Assembly: GCA_964586455.1 (NCBI GenBank)
Contig: CAZPHV010000014.1
Span: 1 to 64,000, forward strand
DNA: 64,000 bases
Origin: Aquimonas sp964586455
GTDB taxonomy: Bacteria; Pseudomonadota; Gammaproteobacteria; Xanthomonadales; Xanthomonadaceae
Reading direction: 5' to 3'
Shown piece by piece: positions 32,034 to 41,908 of this stretch. How positions within the stretch are numbered: the first letter of the stretch is position 1; the number at the start of each line of letters is the position of its first letter. A program made the position numbers and the translations under genes. The notes under the pieces were generated by a model. The model did no database searches and was not told where the DNA came from. It saw nothing but the letters and a program-made list of their open reading frames with translations.

Positions 32034-32059
32034 GGAAGCTCTGATAGATCAGGGCTTCC
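32034..32059. repeat. Inverted repeat 5, directly after the radical SAM stop
   Basis: GGAAGC (32034-32039) pairs with GCTTCC (32054-32059). A T-G position and CTGA/TCAG continue the stem to a TAGA loop, for 11 pairs as RNA. It abuts the minus-strand stop codon (32060-32062) and may end that transcript. Confidence 0.8.
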
Positions 32060-33139
32060 CTAGAACAGCTCGCCCTGTGCTGAATCCGCGCGCGGTGGTT
32101 TGAACTGATCGCAGTCGAGTTCGATCGCATCACGATGCAGGAAACCCAGGCGCTTTCGCGCAAGTTCGAAGCGAGCGTGCAGCATCTGCGCGATCGCGCC
32201 TTCGCCGCGCATGCGCGTGCCGAAGCGAGCGTCGTTGTCGCGGCCGCCGCGCATGTCGTGGATCAGGTTCATCACGTGCGCGGCGCGGTCGGGAAAATGC
32301 AGTTGCAGCCATTCGCGAAACAGGTCCTTCACCTCGTGCGGCAGTCGCACCAGGGTGTAGTTCGCGTAGCGCGCGCCAGCCTCGCGACCCCGCTCGAGAA
32401 TGGCTTCGAGGTCGCGGTCATTGATCGCCGGAATGACGGGCGCTGCGAACACACCGGTGGGCACGCCTGCCGCACTCATTCTTGCGATGGCCTCCAGCCG
32501 ACGGTGCGGCGCGGTTGCCCGCGGTTCGAGCTTGGCAGCGAGGCGGTTGTCCAAGGTGGTGACGGACACGGCCACAAACACCAGGCGATGGCGCGCCAGC
32601 TCGACCAGCAGGTCGAGGTCGCGCTCGACCCCGGCGCCCTTGGTGACCAGCGTGCAGGGGTGTCGGGTTTCCAGCAGCAGTTCGAGCACCTGCCGGGTCA
32701 ACCGGTAGCGGCGCTCGATCGGCTGGTAGGGGTCGGTGTTGGCGCCGAGGTTGATCGGGCTGACCCGGTAACTACGCTTGCCAAGTTCGGCGCGCAGCAG
32801 CTCGACGGCATTGGTTTTGGCAAACAGCCGGGTTTCGAAATCGAGCCCTGCCGACAGGTTCAGATAGCCGTGACTGGGCCGCGCGTAGCAGTACACGCAG
32901 CCGTGCTCGCAGCCGCGGTAGGCGTTCAGCGAGTGCTCGAACGGGATGTCGGGTGAGTCGTTGTGGCTCAGGATGCTGCGCGCGCGCTCTTCGCTGACGG
33001 TCGTTGGCGGCCGCGACACCAGCGCATCGTCCGGATCTTCGCGCGGCCAGCCGTCGTCCACCGCCTCGACCCGAACCGACTCGAAACGCCCTTCGCGATT
33101 GCTTGCCGCGCCGCGGCCCTTGATGAGGGTGCCCGACAT
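32060..33139 (-). CDS. PA0069-type radical SAM protein
   Basis: The 359-residue iron-sulfur protein has the radical SAM cluster motif CEHGCVYC near residues 76-83 (AYRGCEHGCVYCYARPSHGYL). Family features follow: GANTDPYQPIERRYRLTRQVLELL, LVTKGAGVERDLDLL, FVAVSVTTLD and VIPAINDRDLEAILERGREAGARY. This is the PA0069/SplB-like group with a distinctive N terminus (GRGAASNREGRFESVRVEAVDDGW). The reaction is unknown; SplB-like sequence does not by itself imply photoproduct repair. The open frame extends to 33274, but ATG 33139 gives the family N terminus. Confidence 0.9.
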   Translation of the reverse strand: MSGTLIKGRGAASNREGRFESVRVEAVDDGWPREDPDDALVSRPPTTVSEERARSILSHNDSPDIPFEHSLNAYRGCEHGCVYCYARPSHGYLNLSAGLDFETRLFAKTNAVELLRAELGKRSYRVSPINLGANTDPYQPIERRYRLTRQVLELLLETRHPCTLVTKGAGVERDLDLLVELARHRLVFVAVSVTTLDNRLAAKLEPRATAPHRRLEAIARMSAAGVPTGVFAAPVIPAINDRDLEAILERGREAGARYANYTLVRLPHEVKDLFREWLQLHFPDRAAHVMNLIHDMRGGRDNDARFGTRMRGEGAIAQMLHARFELARKRLGFLHRDAIELDCDQFKPPRADSAQGELF

Positions 33140-33297
33140 GCTGCGAGTGTGGCCGATGTCGGGCCGCCGCGCCGCAGTCCGTACAGATTCCTCTGCAACC
33201 TGCCCAACAGAGCACAGGCGCCTGCGTGCGCTTTGCGCGCTGTCACGCATTGCATACTGCGGGGTCTGGCGCACGCGCCACTGAATTGGAGCCTCGG

Positions 33298-33842
33298 ATG
33301 ATCTGGAGCGTTCTGCTGGTCCTGGCTGTGCCCGTGCTGTGGGCGCTCACCGCGTACAACCGCCTCGTGCGCCTGCGCAATCAGGTGCGCACGGCCTGGG
33401 CCGATATCGATGTGCAGCTGACCCGTCGGCATGATCTGGTGCCGCAGCTGGTCAGCGTGGTGCAGGCCGCTGCGCGGCACGAGAAGGACGCACTGGCGCT
33501 CGTCACCGAGCTGCGCGCGCAGGCGATGACCGTCTCCAGCCCGGCCGCCCTGGGTGAAGTCGAAGCGCGTTTGGAGCAGGCCCTCGGGCGCTTGTTCGCC
33601 CTGCGCGAGAGCTACCCCGAACTGCGCAGCAGCGAGAACTTCCTCACCCTGCAGCGCGACCTGGTCGCGATCGAAGACCACCTGCAGTACGCGCGCCGCT
33701 TCTACAACGGCGCCGTGCGCGACTACAACGATGCCACCCAGCGCCTGCCGGATACCTTCGTCGCCCGCCTCGGCGGCTTCGGTGGCGCCGAGTTCTATCA
33801 GGCGCGCGAAGGCGAGCGCGCCGCCGTACAGGTGAAGCTGCC

Positions 33843-33846
<4 letters not shown>
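33298..33846 (+). CDS. lemA: LemA family protein
   Basis: The 182-residue protein has a single N-terminal membrane helix (IWSVLLVLAVPVLWALTAYN). The LemA helical bundle follows: RLRNQVRTAWADIDVQLTRRHDLVPQLVSVVQ, then FLTLQRDLVAIEDHLQYARRFYNGAVRDYND and a C-terminal FGGAEFYQAREGERA. The N terminus faces out and the bundle is on the other side of the membrane in family models. Function is unknown. It is coupled by a 4-bp overlap to the DUF2207 gene, the usual LemA partner arrangement. The ATG at 33298 starts the membrane helix; the longer frame from 33226 adds no recognisable sequence. Confidence 0.92.
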
Positions 33847-35585
<1,739 letters not shown>

Positions 35586-35775
35586 GCTGCCGGTACTGGA
35601 AGCACCCTTGACGCCAGACTGCAGCGCCTGAGCCCGTGTTTTCCTGCGCCTCCACCTCGCTGAAGCGGGCTGTGGCGCCGACCTCGACTTCGGCGCCGTT
35701 GCCTGAACACCGCCCCGCTTTCTGAACGGACAGGCGCTGAAACTGAACGCGGCGCTCGGTCGCTGATACTCGAAC

Positions 35776-35841
35776 CTCTCCTGCGGCGTTATCCGGGCAC
35801 ACCCGATTGGACGGGTGGAAACCAGACCCAGGAGAGTAGGG
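35776..35841 (+). promoter_or_regulatory. Structured leader able to sequester the Shine-Dalgarno of the delta-60 gene
   Basis: CTCTCCTG (35776-35783) is the exact complement of CAGGAGAG (35829-35836), which contains the AGGAG ribosome-binding site 7 nt before the ATG at 35842. Inside this outer stem, two hairpins compete for the same CCCG (35802-35805). One is AT-CGGG/CCCGAT (35791-35807, with a bulged C). The other is CACCCG/CGGGTG (35800-35805 with 35812-35817). A regulatory switch is inferred; the pairing is directly visible. Confidence 0.5.
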
Positions 35842-37287
35842 ATGCTCACGCAGAAGGGCCCAAAAGCGGCCATGACCTCGATTGCACTCGCGCTGGCATT
35901 GAACGCCGGCATCACCCGCGCCAATCCCGGCGACCTGCAGCTCAGCTTCGGCCAGAATGGAGTGGCCCTGGTCAGTCTCGGCGGCGGACAGGAGTTCTTC
36001 CGCACCGTGATTGCCGAGGAGGATGGCAGTGTGCTCGCTGCCGGTGCGCTGTATCACCGTGACCCGGCGCAGGCACCGATGCGGGGCTACGACATGTCGA
36101 TCGTTCGGGTGCTTCGCAATGGACAACTGGACCCGGCCTTTGGCGTCGGCGGGCTCAGTCAGGTGGATGCCGGCGGCGATGGCGATGCAGCACGCGCGCT
36201 GATACGCCAGCCAGACGGCAAGCTGCTGCTGGCGGGGCGCCTGGAGACCGCCGCCTACTCCGATTTCGGGCTGGCACGCCTGCATACCGATGGCAGCCTC
36301 GATACCAGCTTCGGTGAGCCCAGCGGAGGCGGCCGACGCGGCTATGTGCGGCTGAACATCGGTCCCAGCACCGCGGTCAATGACAGCGCCACCGCGGTCG
36401 CGCTGCAGTCCGACGGCCGCATCGTGCTGGCGGGCGAAGGCTTCGCCGCCGATGGAAACTTCACCTACCAGCGCTTTGCGCTGGCGCGCTTCCATGCCGA
36501 CGGCAGCCTCGACACCAGCTTCGGCAACGGCGGCACGGTGGTTTCGCCAGCGACGGCCTTCCAGGTCGCGGAGTACGTCACCGCGATCGCGAAGCGCCGC
36601 GACGGCAGCCTGCCCGAGGATCGGATCACCGCGGTCGGCTATGTGTTCGCCCGCAGCACCGGTCTGATCCGGCGCTATCTGGCCAACGGTCAGCCCGATC
36701 CGAGTTTCGGCACCGGCGGCACCCTGAGCTTGACCGAAAGCTTTGTAGGCGGCGTGCGTCGCGGCATGACTTCGGTTGCCGATGCAGTGTGGCTGGACGA
36801 CGGCAAGCTGCTGGTCGTGGGCAGCGCCGGCGATCGCGGATTCGTGTTCCAGCGTTTCCACGGCGACGGCAGCCTGGACACCAGCTTCGGTACCAATGGC
36901 CGCACCTTGGTCAAGTTCAGCGGCACGGTCGAGTACGACGAGCCGGCGGCACTGCAGGTGCAGGCCGACGGCAGCATCCTGGCGGCGGGCTACGCGAGCA
37001 TGCGCTACAACGGCGGCACGGCTTCGAAGGACTTCGCTGTCGTTCGTCTCAACGCCCACGGTCAGCCTGATCCGCGTTTTGGTGACGGCCAGGGGCGCTC
37101 GACCTTTCCCGTGTCCGTGCATGCCGATGAAGCCCTGGCGATCACGCTCACCAGCGACGGCGAGATCGTGGCCGCAGGGCGCGCCAACAACGACCAGACC
37201 TCGCCGAACGGTGCGGCGGTGCAGGCCGCACTGATGCGCCTGCAGGGAGATCCGGGGCTGTTCCGCGACGGATTCGAAGCGCGCTGA
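35842..37287 (+). CDS. Secreted delta-60 repeat protein with C-terminal FRDGFE tag
   Basis: The 481-residue protein has a signal peptide (AAMTSIALALALNAGITRA-N). Around six delta-60 repeats follow, each with LQPDGKxLLAG...FxLARLxxDGSLDTSFG; clear copies read RQPDGKLLLAGRLETAAY, LQSDGRIVLAGEGFAADG and QADGSILAAGYASMRYN. Such repeats form beta-propeller-like extracellular structures. The protein ends LFRDGFEAR, with the F-x-[N/D]-G-F-E motif shared by the protease at 15165 and the beta-helix protein at 49133. The ATG at 35842 has a strong AGGAG at 7-nt spacing and lies within a foldable leader. Function is unknown; a surface role is inferred. Confidence 0.85.
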   Translation: MLTQKGPKAAMTSIALALALNAGITRANPGDLQLSFGQNGVALVSLGGGQEFFRTVIAEEDGSVLAAGALYHRDPAQAPMRGYDMSIVRVLRNGQLDPAFGVGGLSQVDAGGDGDAARALIRQPDGKLLLAGRLETAAYSDFGLARLHTDGSLDTSFGEPSGGGRRGYVRLNIGPSTAVNDSATAVALQSDGRIVLAGEGFAADGNFTYQRFALARFHADGSLDTSFGNGGTVVSPATAFQVAEYVTAIAKRRDGSLPEDRITAVGYVFARSTGLIRRYLANGQPDPSFGTGGTLSLTESFVGGVRRGMTSVADAVWLDDGKLLVVGSAGDRGFVFQRFHGDGSLDTSFGTNGRTLVKFSGTVEYDEPAALQVQADGSILAAGYASMRYNGGTASKDFAVVRLNAHGQPDPRFGDGQGRSTFPVSVHADEALAITLTSDGEIVAAGRANNDQTSPNGAAVQAALMRLQGDPGLFRDGFEAR

Positions 37288-37354
37288 CTCTCAGCGCAAC
37301 GCCTCAGGTCTGCCGCGTGCCGCTCGACTGCACGCGGCAGGCCGACACGCCCCG

Positions 37355-38107
37355 CTACCGACTCGCGTCGTCGGGCAGTTCGGCCGGTGCTCCGACGCGC
37401 CAGAAGTGCCCGCTCAGCACCGCGCCTGCGCCACCTGTGTAGCAGGCCTGGGTATCGCTGTGCTGCACCTGCAGCCTGCCTGCCGACCACTGCACCTGCA
37501 GCAGACACTCCACGCCGTCCTCGTTGCCTTCGAAGTTGCCGGACGCGTGGTTGTCATTGATGTGCAGCGACACCTGCGTCAGCTCGCCCATCGCCGCCGG
37601 GCCGTAGTCCTGCAGGGGGCCGCGCCCGACCCGCATCCAGAAGGCGTCGAGGCGCAGGGTTTCGTCGCCGGTCTCGCGGATGCTGATCGAGTTCCAGGCG
37701 CCGTGGCCGGCGTACTGCCAGAACTCGCCGGTGTGCACGAGGCCGTCGAGGCCTTCGGCGCAGCGCTGCTGCAGCTGCCGCCGATTGGCCTGGGTCGCGC
37801 GGTGATCCGCATCGGCGACCTCCAGCCAGGCGCGGGCGCGCAGACAGTCACCGGCGCGCAGTTCAGTTAGCCCGGCATTGTTCAAGGCGATCTGCAGGGC
37901 GGCGCTGGCGCGCGCGCGGTTGGGTTCGTCCTCGGATGCCCGCACGGCGGTCTGCGCGCGGTCGACCTGCTGCGCGAACAGCGCACGCGCCGAGTCGAAC
38001 TCACCGGCCTTCAGCGCGTCGGTTCCAAGCCGATTGCAGGCGGACACGCTCTCACAGTCGATACTGCCGACCACGAGCGCAGAAAACAGCAGGGTGTTTA
38101 CGAGCAT
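37355..38107 (-). CDS. Exported hypothetical protein with TPR-like N-terminal half
   Basis: The 250-residue protein begins with a short hydrophobic export signal (MLVNTLLFSALVVGS). A helical region then reads LGTDALKAGEFDSARALFAQQVDRAQ and ALNNAGLTELRAGDCLRARAWLEVADAD, consistent with two TPR-like units to about residue 110. The C-terminal half is a beta-rich domain with WQYAGHGAWNSISIRETGDETLRLDAFWMRVG and Cys-containing strands (GVECLLQVQW, TQACYTGG). I do not recognise a named family for it. It converges with the delta-60 gene (67 bp apart). Function is unknown. Confidence 0.65.
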   Translation of the reverse strand: MLVNTLLFSALVVGSIDCESVSACNRLGTDALKAGEFDSARALFAQQVDRAQTAVRASEDEPNRARASAALQIALNNAGLTELRAGDCLRARAWLEVADADHRATQANRRQLQQRCAEGLDGLVHTGEFWQYAGHGAWNSISIRETGDETLRLDAFWMRVGRGPLQDYGPAAMGELTQVSLHINDNHASGNFEGNEDGVECLLQVQWSAGRLQVQHSDTQACYTGGAGAVLSGHFWRVGAPAELPDDASR

Positions 38108-38339
38108 GTGTGTCCCGTGTCAGTGGGTGCCAACGCGAAGAAGCTGAAGGTTCGGACGTGCAGCGGAGTGGCTCACCTGGCTGAGCCGCGGACGGGTTCG
38201 GCGGCGCGCAAGGCGACATCCCGTTTCTCGACCCGAGGGTTTTTGGCGCGCGCCCGCGAGTTTGGACAAGCACGCCAACTGCGGCAAGCCGCAGGCTGCG
38301 TTGGTGCGGCCGCAGTAGGCAGACGGTCCTTACGTGTTG

Positions 38340-39326
38340 TCAGTTGGTCAGCACCAGCTTGCCGCGCACATCGCGTCGAGCCATGCGTGCAAAGGCCTCG
38401 GGCAGGTCCTGCATCGGCAGCACCGCGTCGATCACAGGTTTGACTTCACCGCGGCCATAGGCGGCAGCGAGTTCACCGATCATGGCGGCATTGGCGGCCG
38501 GCTCGCGGCGCGCGAACTCGCCCCAGAACACGCCGACCACGCTGGCCCCCTTCAACAGCGGCAGGTTCAGCGGCAGCTGCGGGATGTCGCCAGCGGCAAA
38601 GCCGACCACCAGGTAGCGGCCACGCCACGCGATCGATCGAAACACGGGCTCTGCGTACGCGCCGCCGACGCCGTCGTAGACCACGTCGGGGCCTTTGCCG
38701 TCGGTCAGCCGCTGGATCTCCTCTCGCAGCCCTGCGCCTGGTGCGTGCGCGCTGTAGTCCAGCGTCGCGTCGGCGCCGAGCTGCGCGCACAGCGCACACT
38801 TGTCGGCGCCACCGGCCGCGGCAATCACGCGCGCGCCGCGCGCCTTCGCGATCTGGATGGCAGCAGTGCCGACGCCGCCTGCAGCACCCAGCACCAGCAC
38901 GGTTTCCCCGGGCTGCAGGGCGGCCCGATCCAGCAGGGCGTGCCAGCTGGTCGCGTAGGTCATCAGAAAGGCCGCTGCGTCTACCGCGGGAAAGCCCGGC
39001 GGCAGCGGTACGCACAGTGCAGCCTTGGCGACAACATGGGTGGCAAAGGCGCCGGTGCCGCTGAGACAGGCCATCCGTTGGCCCACCTGCAGATGAGTCA
39101 CACCCTCGCCAAGCGCAGCGACCGTGCCGGCGAACTCGGCACCCGGCACGAACGGCGGCGTCGGCTTCATCTGGTAGCGACCCTGAACAATCAACAGGTC
39201 GGGGAAGTTCAAGCTGGCCGCTTCGATCGCGACCAGCACCTCGCCCGCAGCGGGTGTCGGAGTGGGCAACTCGGCCCAGCGCAGTGCCTCGACGCCGACA
39301 GGGTTTTCGCACAGCCATGCATGCAT
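38340..39326 (-). CDS. NADPH:quinone oxidoreductase family protein (MDR superfamily)
   Basis: The 328-residue medium-chain dehydrogenase/reductase is without structural zinc. The N-terminal GroES-like part has EVLVAIEAASLNFPDLLIVQGRYQ and PFVPGAEFAGTVAALGEGV. The Rossmann loop is VLVLGAAGGVGTAAIQIAKARGARVIAAA (AAxGGVG, as in zeta-crystallin-type enzymes), followed by YDGVGGAYAEPVFRSIAWRGRYLVVGFAAG. It likely reduces quinones or enones with NADPH in the cytoplasm. The open frame extends to 39548, but ATG 39326 gives the family start (MHAWLCENPVGVEAL). It is divergent from the hydrolase at 39547. Confidence 0.88.
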   Translation of the reverse strand: MHAWLCENPVGVEALRWAELPTPTPAAGEVLVAIEAASLNFPDLLIVQGRYQMKPTPPFVPGAEFAGTVAALGEGVTHLQVGQRMACLSGTGAFATHVVAKAALCVPLPPGFPAVDAAAFLMTYATSWHALLDRAALQPGETVLVLGAAGGVGTAAIQIAKARGARVIAAAGGADKCALCAQLGADATLDYSAHAPGAGLREEIQRLTDGKGPDVVYDGVGGAYAEPVFRSIAWRGRYLVVGFAAGDIPQLPLNLPLLKGASVVGVFWGEFARREPAANAAMIGELAAAYGRGEVKPVIDAVLPMQDLPEAFARMARRDVRGKLVLTN

Positions 39327-39546
39327 GTTCGATCTCGATGGCGCACAGCGCCGTAGGTGAGGGGCCCTTACCATCGGTGCTTTGCCGGGATCAGGCAAGG
39401 CTTTCAGAACTGTTCCGGCAGCCGGTTTTCCGATCGTGGATCGGCGCTGTGAGAACAGAGCTTGAGCATGAGGCGCCCTGGCCCCAAGCGTGTGTGCTGG
39501 ACGCCCTGCTGCATACTCGGCGAACTCGGTGATTTGGACCACGTTC

Positions 39547-40317
39547 ATGAAGAAACTCGCGCTGTCATTGCTGACTCTTGTGCTGTTGGCCTACGCCGGA
39601 ATCTGCCTCGCGGTCTTTGCCAGCCAGCGCTCACTGATCTACTTTCCGCAGCCGCGTGCGCTGCCAGCGGGGGTGCACGAGCAGTGGCTGCAGACTTCAG
39701 AGGCTCGGCTGCAGATCAGCGTCCGCGAACGGCCCGGCGCGCCGGCACTCATCTACTTCGGCGGCAACGCGGAAGACGTATCGCTGACCTTGGCCGAGCT
39801 GGCAGAGGCGTTTCCAGAGTACGCGCTGTACCTGCCGCACTACCGCGGCTACGGCGGCAGCCAGGGCGAGGCCAGCGAAGCTGCGCTGTTCGCAGATGCG
39901 CTTGCGCTTCACGAGCACGTCGCCCGCGCGCATCCGGTCATCGTCGACGTCGGGCGCAGTCTGGGCAGCGGCGTGGCGGTGCATCTGGCCAGCCGGCGTG
40001 AGCTGGCGCGGCTGATCCTGATTACGCCCTATGACAGTCTTGCTGGCGTCGCGAGTGAGCAGTTCCCGTGGCTTCCGGTGGACTGGCTTCTCCAGGATCG
40101 CTTCGACAGCATCGCCTACGCACCGCAGGTGCGCGCTCCCACCCTGCTGCTGGTGGCAGAGCGTGACAGCCTCATTCTTCCGTCCCGCAGCGAAGCCTTG
40201 CTGCGCGCGTTTTCACCCGGCCTGGCGGAGCTGCGCGTACTACACGGCGTCGATCACAACACCATCGGAATGCACCCGGACTATCTGCGCTTGCTGGCGG
40301 GCCTCGATGCGGGCTGA
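39547..40317 (+). CDS. Membrane-anchored alpha/beta hydrolase (YfhR/Bem46-like)
   Basis: The 256-residue protein has an N-terminal uncleaved helix (KLALSLLTLVLLAYAGICLAVFAS) followed by RSLIYFPQPR, typical of Bem46/YfhR-like hydrolases. The oxyanion region is LIYFGGNAEDVSLTL. The nucleophile Ser is in DVGRSLGSGVAVHLAS, the Asp in VAERDSLILPSRSEALL and the His in HGVDHNTIGMHPDYL. The catalytic domain is probably periplasmic and the substrate is unknown. ATG 39547 begins the anchor helix; the upstream extension to 39490 adds nothing recognisable. Confidence 0.85.
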   Translation: MKKLALSLLTLVLLAYAGICLAVFASQRSLIYFPQPRALPAGVHEQWLQTSEARLQISVRERPGAPALIYFGGNAEDVSLTLAELAEAFPEYALYLPHYRGYGGSQGEASEAALFADALALHEHVARAHPVIVDVGRSLGSGVAVHLASRRELARLILITPYDSLAGVASEQFPWLPVDWLLQDRFDSIAYAPQVRAPTLLLVAERDSLILPSRSEALLRAFSPGLAELRVLHGVDHNTIGMHPDYLRLLAGLDAG

Positions 40318-40519
40318 GAGCCCCTGGGCTCTGTCGCTGGCGGGCCGGTTGAGTTCGGTCGCAGGGGCGGCCAGTGGCGCACCTGCGCTTGCACACAGCC
40401 GGGAATCTGAGCTGTCTGCTATTCCCGCTTGGCGGTGACGGTCCGGCCTGCGCGAAATGCCCAAAGCGCGACCTCTTCGATGCGCGCGTCACTGCACGTG
40501 GTGGTCAAGCGGGAAGCGA

Positions 40520-40556
40520 ACTGGCCCCGCTGCGCCATGTGCGCAGCGAGGCCAGT
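40520..40556. terminator. Strong hairpin between convergent genes, possible bidirectional terminator
   Basis: ACTGGCC (40520-40526) pairs with GGCCAGT (40550-40556) and GCTGCGC (40529-40535) with GCGCAGC (40541-40547). This leaves a 2x2 internal loop and a 5-nt apical loop. There is no T-run on either side, so termination is inferred only from the position between two converging stops (40317 and 40605). Confidence 0.45.
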
Positions 40557-40604
40557 ATCCTCAATCGCTGAGTTCGGCTGACACGATCACGAACAGAGTC
40601 GCGA

Positions 40605-41540
40605 TCAAGGCCGGCTGGACATCCGGTCCATGCCTTCGATGTTCTGGATCACGATCTCGACGCGACGGTTCTGCTGGCGGCCTGCCGCGCTTTCGTTGCT
40701 GGCCACCGGATAGTCCTTGCCTAGGCCACGGGTGCCCATACGCGAGGACGCGATGCCCTGCGAGATCAGATAGGTCTGCACCGACTCGGCCCGGCGCTGC
40801 GACAGGCCCAGGTTGTACTCGGCGCTGCCGGTTGAATCGGTATGACCCTCGATCTGTACGGTCGCGTCGGCATGCTTGCGCAAGGCGTCGACCAGCGTAT
40901 CCAGGTTGCGCGCGGCGCCCGGCTTGAGCTGCGCCTGATTGGTCTCGAACAGAACGTCGCCCAGCGTCACCACCAAGCCGCGTTCAGTCTGCTTGGCCTG
41001 CAGCTCGGCCAACGTGCGCTCCAGCTCCAGCAGCTGCTCGCGGGCGGCCTCAGCTTCGCGTCGTGAGGCATCCGCTGCCAGACGCTCTTGCTGCGCCAGC
41101 AGTGTTGCCTGCTCCGCGCGCTGCTGTGCCGTCATCGCTGCCGAGCGGGCGCGGTCGGCTTCGGCGCGGCGCGCCTGGGCTACCAGTCGTTCACGCTCAA
41201 CGCCCATGGTTTCAATCTGGGCGCGCGTGGCGCCGGTGCGGCCGTCGGCCTCGGCGATACGCAGCAGCCGACCAGCGATATGCACGTTGTGGTCGAACAG
41301 TTCGGACTTCATGCGCCGCCCATCGCGTGCCAGCAGATCGACCGCGCCTCTTGCTTCAGCCAGCTGCTGAGAGGCATGTCCTGCCACGGCGGGGTCAGAC
41401 TCCAGTCGTGAGAGTTCACTTTCAAGCCTGACCAGCTCGGGCGGTCGTTGGGTGTTGCCGGCGCAGCCCGCCAGCAGCGCGAGTGAGAGACCCAGCATCA
41501 GGGTGCGCGACTTCAGGTGAGTGTTCAGATGCAGGTTCAC
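40605..41540 (-). CDS. OmpA-family lipoprotein with DUF4398 N-terminal region
   Basis: The 311-residue lipoprotein has a signal segment ending in lipobox LLAGC (about 22-26). A helical DUF4398-like region covers about 35-95 (RLESELSRLESDPAVAGHASQQLAEARGAVDLL). A long Ala/Arg/Glu-rich coiled coil runs to about 185, and the peptidoglycan-binding OmpA domain covers about 190-300 (LGDVLFETNQAQLKPGAARNLDTL, VQIEGHTDSTGSAEYNLGLSQRRAESV). It probably tethers the outer membrane to peptidoglycan. The GTG start at 41540 overlaps the stop of the DUF4398 gene (GTGA), so the two are coupled. Confidence 0.9.
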   Translation of the reverse strand: MNLHLNTHLKSRTLMLGLSLALLAGCAGNTQRPPELVRLESELSRLESDPAVAGHASQQLAEARGAVDLLARDGRRMKSELFDHNVHIAGRLLRIAEADGRTGATRAQIETMGVERERLVAQARRAEADRARSAAMTAQQRAEQATLLAQQERLAADASRREAEAAREQLLELERTLAELQAKQTERGLVVTLGDVLFETNQAQLKPGAARNLDTLVDALRKHADATVQIEGHTDSTGSAEYNLGLSQRRAESVQTYLISQGIASSRMGTRGLGKDYPVASNESAAGRQQNRRVEIVIQNIEGMDRMSSRP

Positions 41541-41908
41541 GGGCGACCTCCTGCTTGCGAGATTTCTTCGCGCAGCGTGTTGAGCGTGCGCTCCATTTCA
41601 GCCAGCGTGGCTTCCGCCATGCGCTGGCGCGAGAGTGCCTCGGCCAAACGTGCATCGGCCTTGGCGCGCTGGGCTTCCAGTTCGGCATCGTTCCAGTCGC
41701 GATCTTTGAATGAGCCTTCTGCCTGGGCCAGCAAGTCACGAGCTTGGCGCAGCTCCTGGGTGGCGTGGGTGGCAGCCTCGGCGCGTTCGGCGGCGGCGAC
41801 GTTGGCGCGTGCTGAAGTCAACTCCAGCTCGGCCTCGCTGCGGCCGGCAAACGCGCTGAGCGGCAGCGCCAGCAGGGCCGCACAGAACAGAGTACGGGGT
41901 ATTCTCAC
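41537..41908 (-). CDS. DUF4398 domain periplasmic protein
   Basis: The 123-residue exported protein has a signal peptide (RTLFCAALLALPLSAFA-G). One long helical hairpin follows: ELELTSARANVAAAERAEAATHA, then ELRQARDLLAQAEGSFKDRDWNDAELEAQRAKADARLAEA. The second half of this is the DUF4398 core. It resembles the N-terminal region of the downstream OmpA-type lipoprotein, to which it is translationally coupled, suggesting the two helical regions interact. GGAGAACG lies before the ATG on the minus strand. The three TTGCAA sites at 41988-42088 lie 80-180 bp upstream. Confidence 0.85.
   Translation of the reverse strand: MRIPRTLFCAALLALPLSAFAGRSEAELELTSARANVAAAERAEAATHATQELRQARDLLAQAEGSFKDRDWNDAELEAQRAKADARLAEALSRQRMAEATLAEMERTLNTLREEISQAGGRP

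Larger units (their letters stand above)
31742..32059. other. Convergent spacer filled with five inverted repeats
   Basis: There is no coding sequence in these 318 bases between the DUF4287 gene (plus) and the radical SAM gene (minus). It holds five inverted repeats of different sequence, listed separately. The outermost two sit directly after each stop codon and could be terminators, although neither has a T-run. The three central ones, 31913-32013, are packed almost end to end. Confidence 0.85.

Noticed and set aside
32060..33139. Calling the radical SAM gene spore photoproduct lyase (splB)
   Set aside because: Only distant SplB-like resemblance is seen. The N terminus and motif set fit the PA0069 group, which has no established reaction, and the organism is not a spore former.
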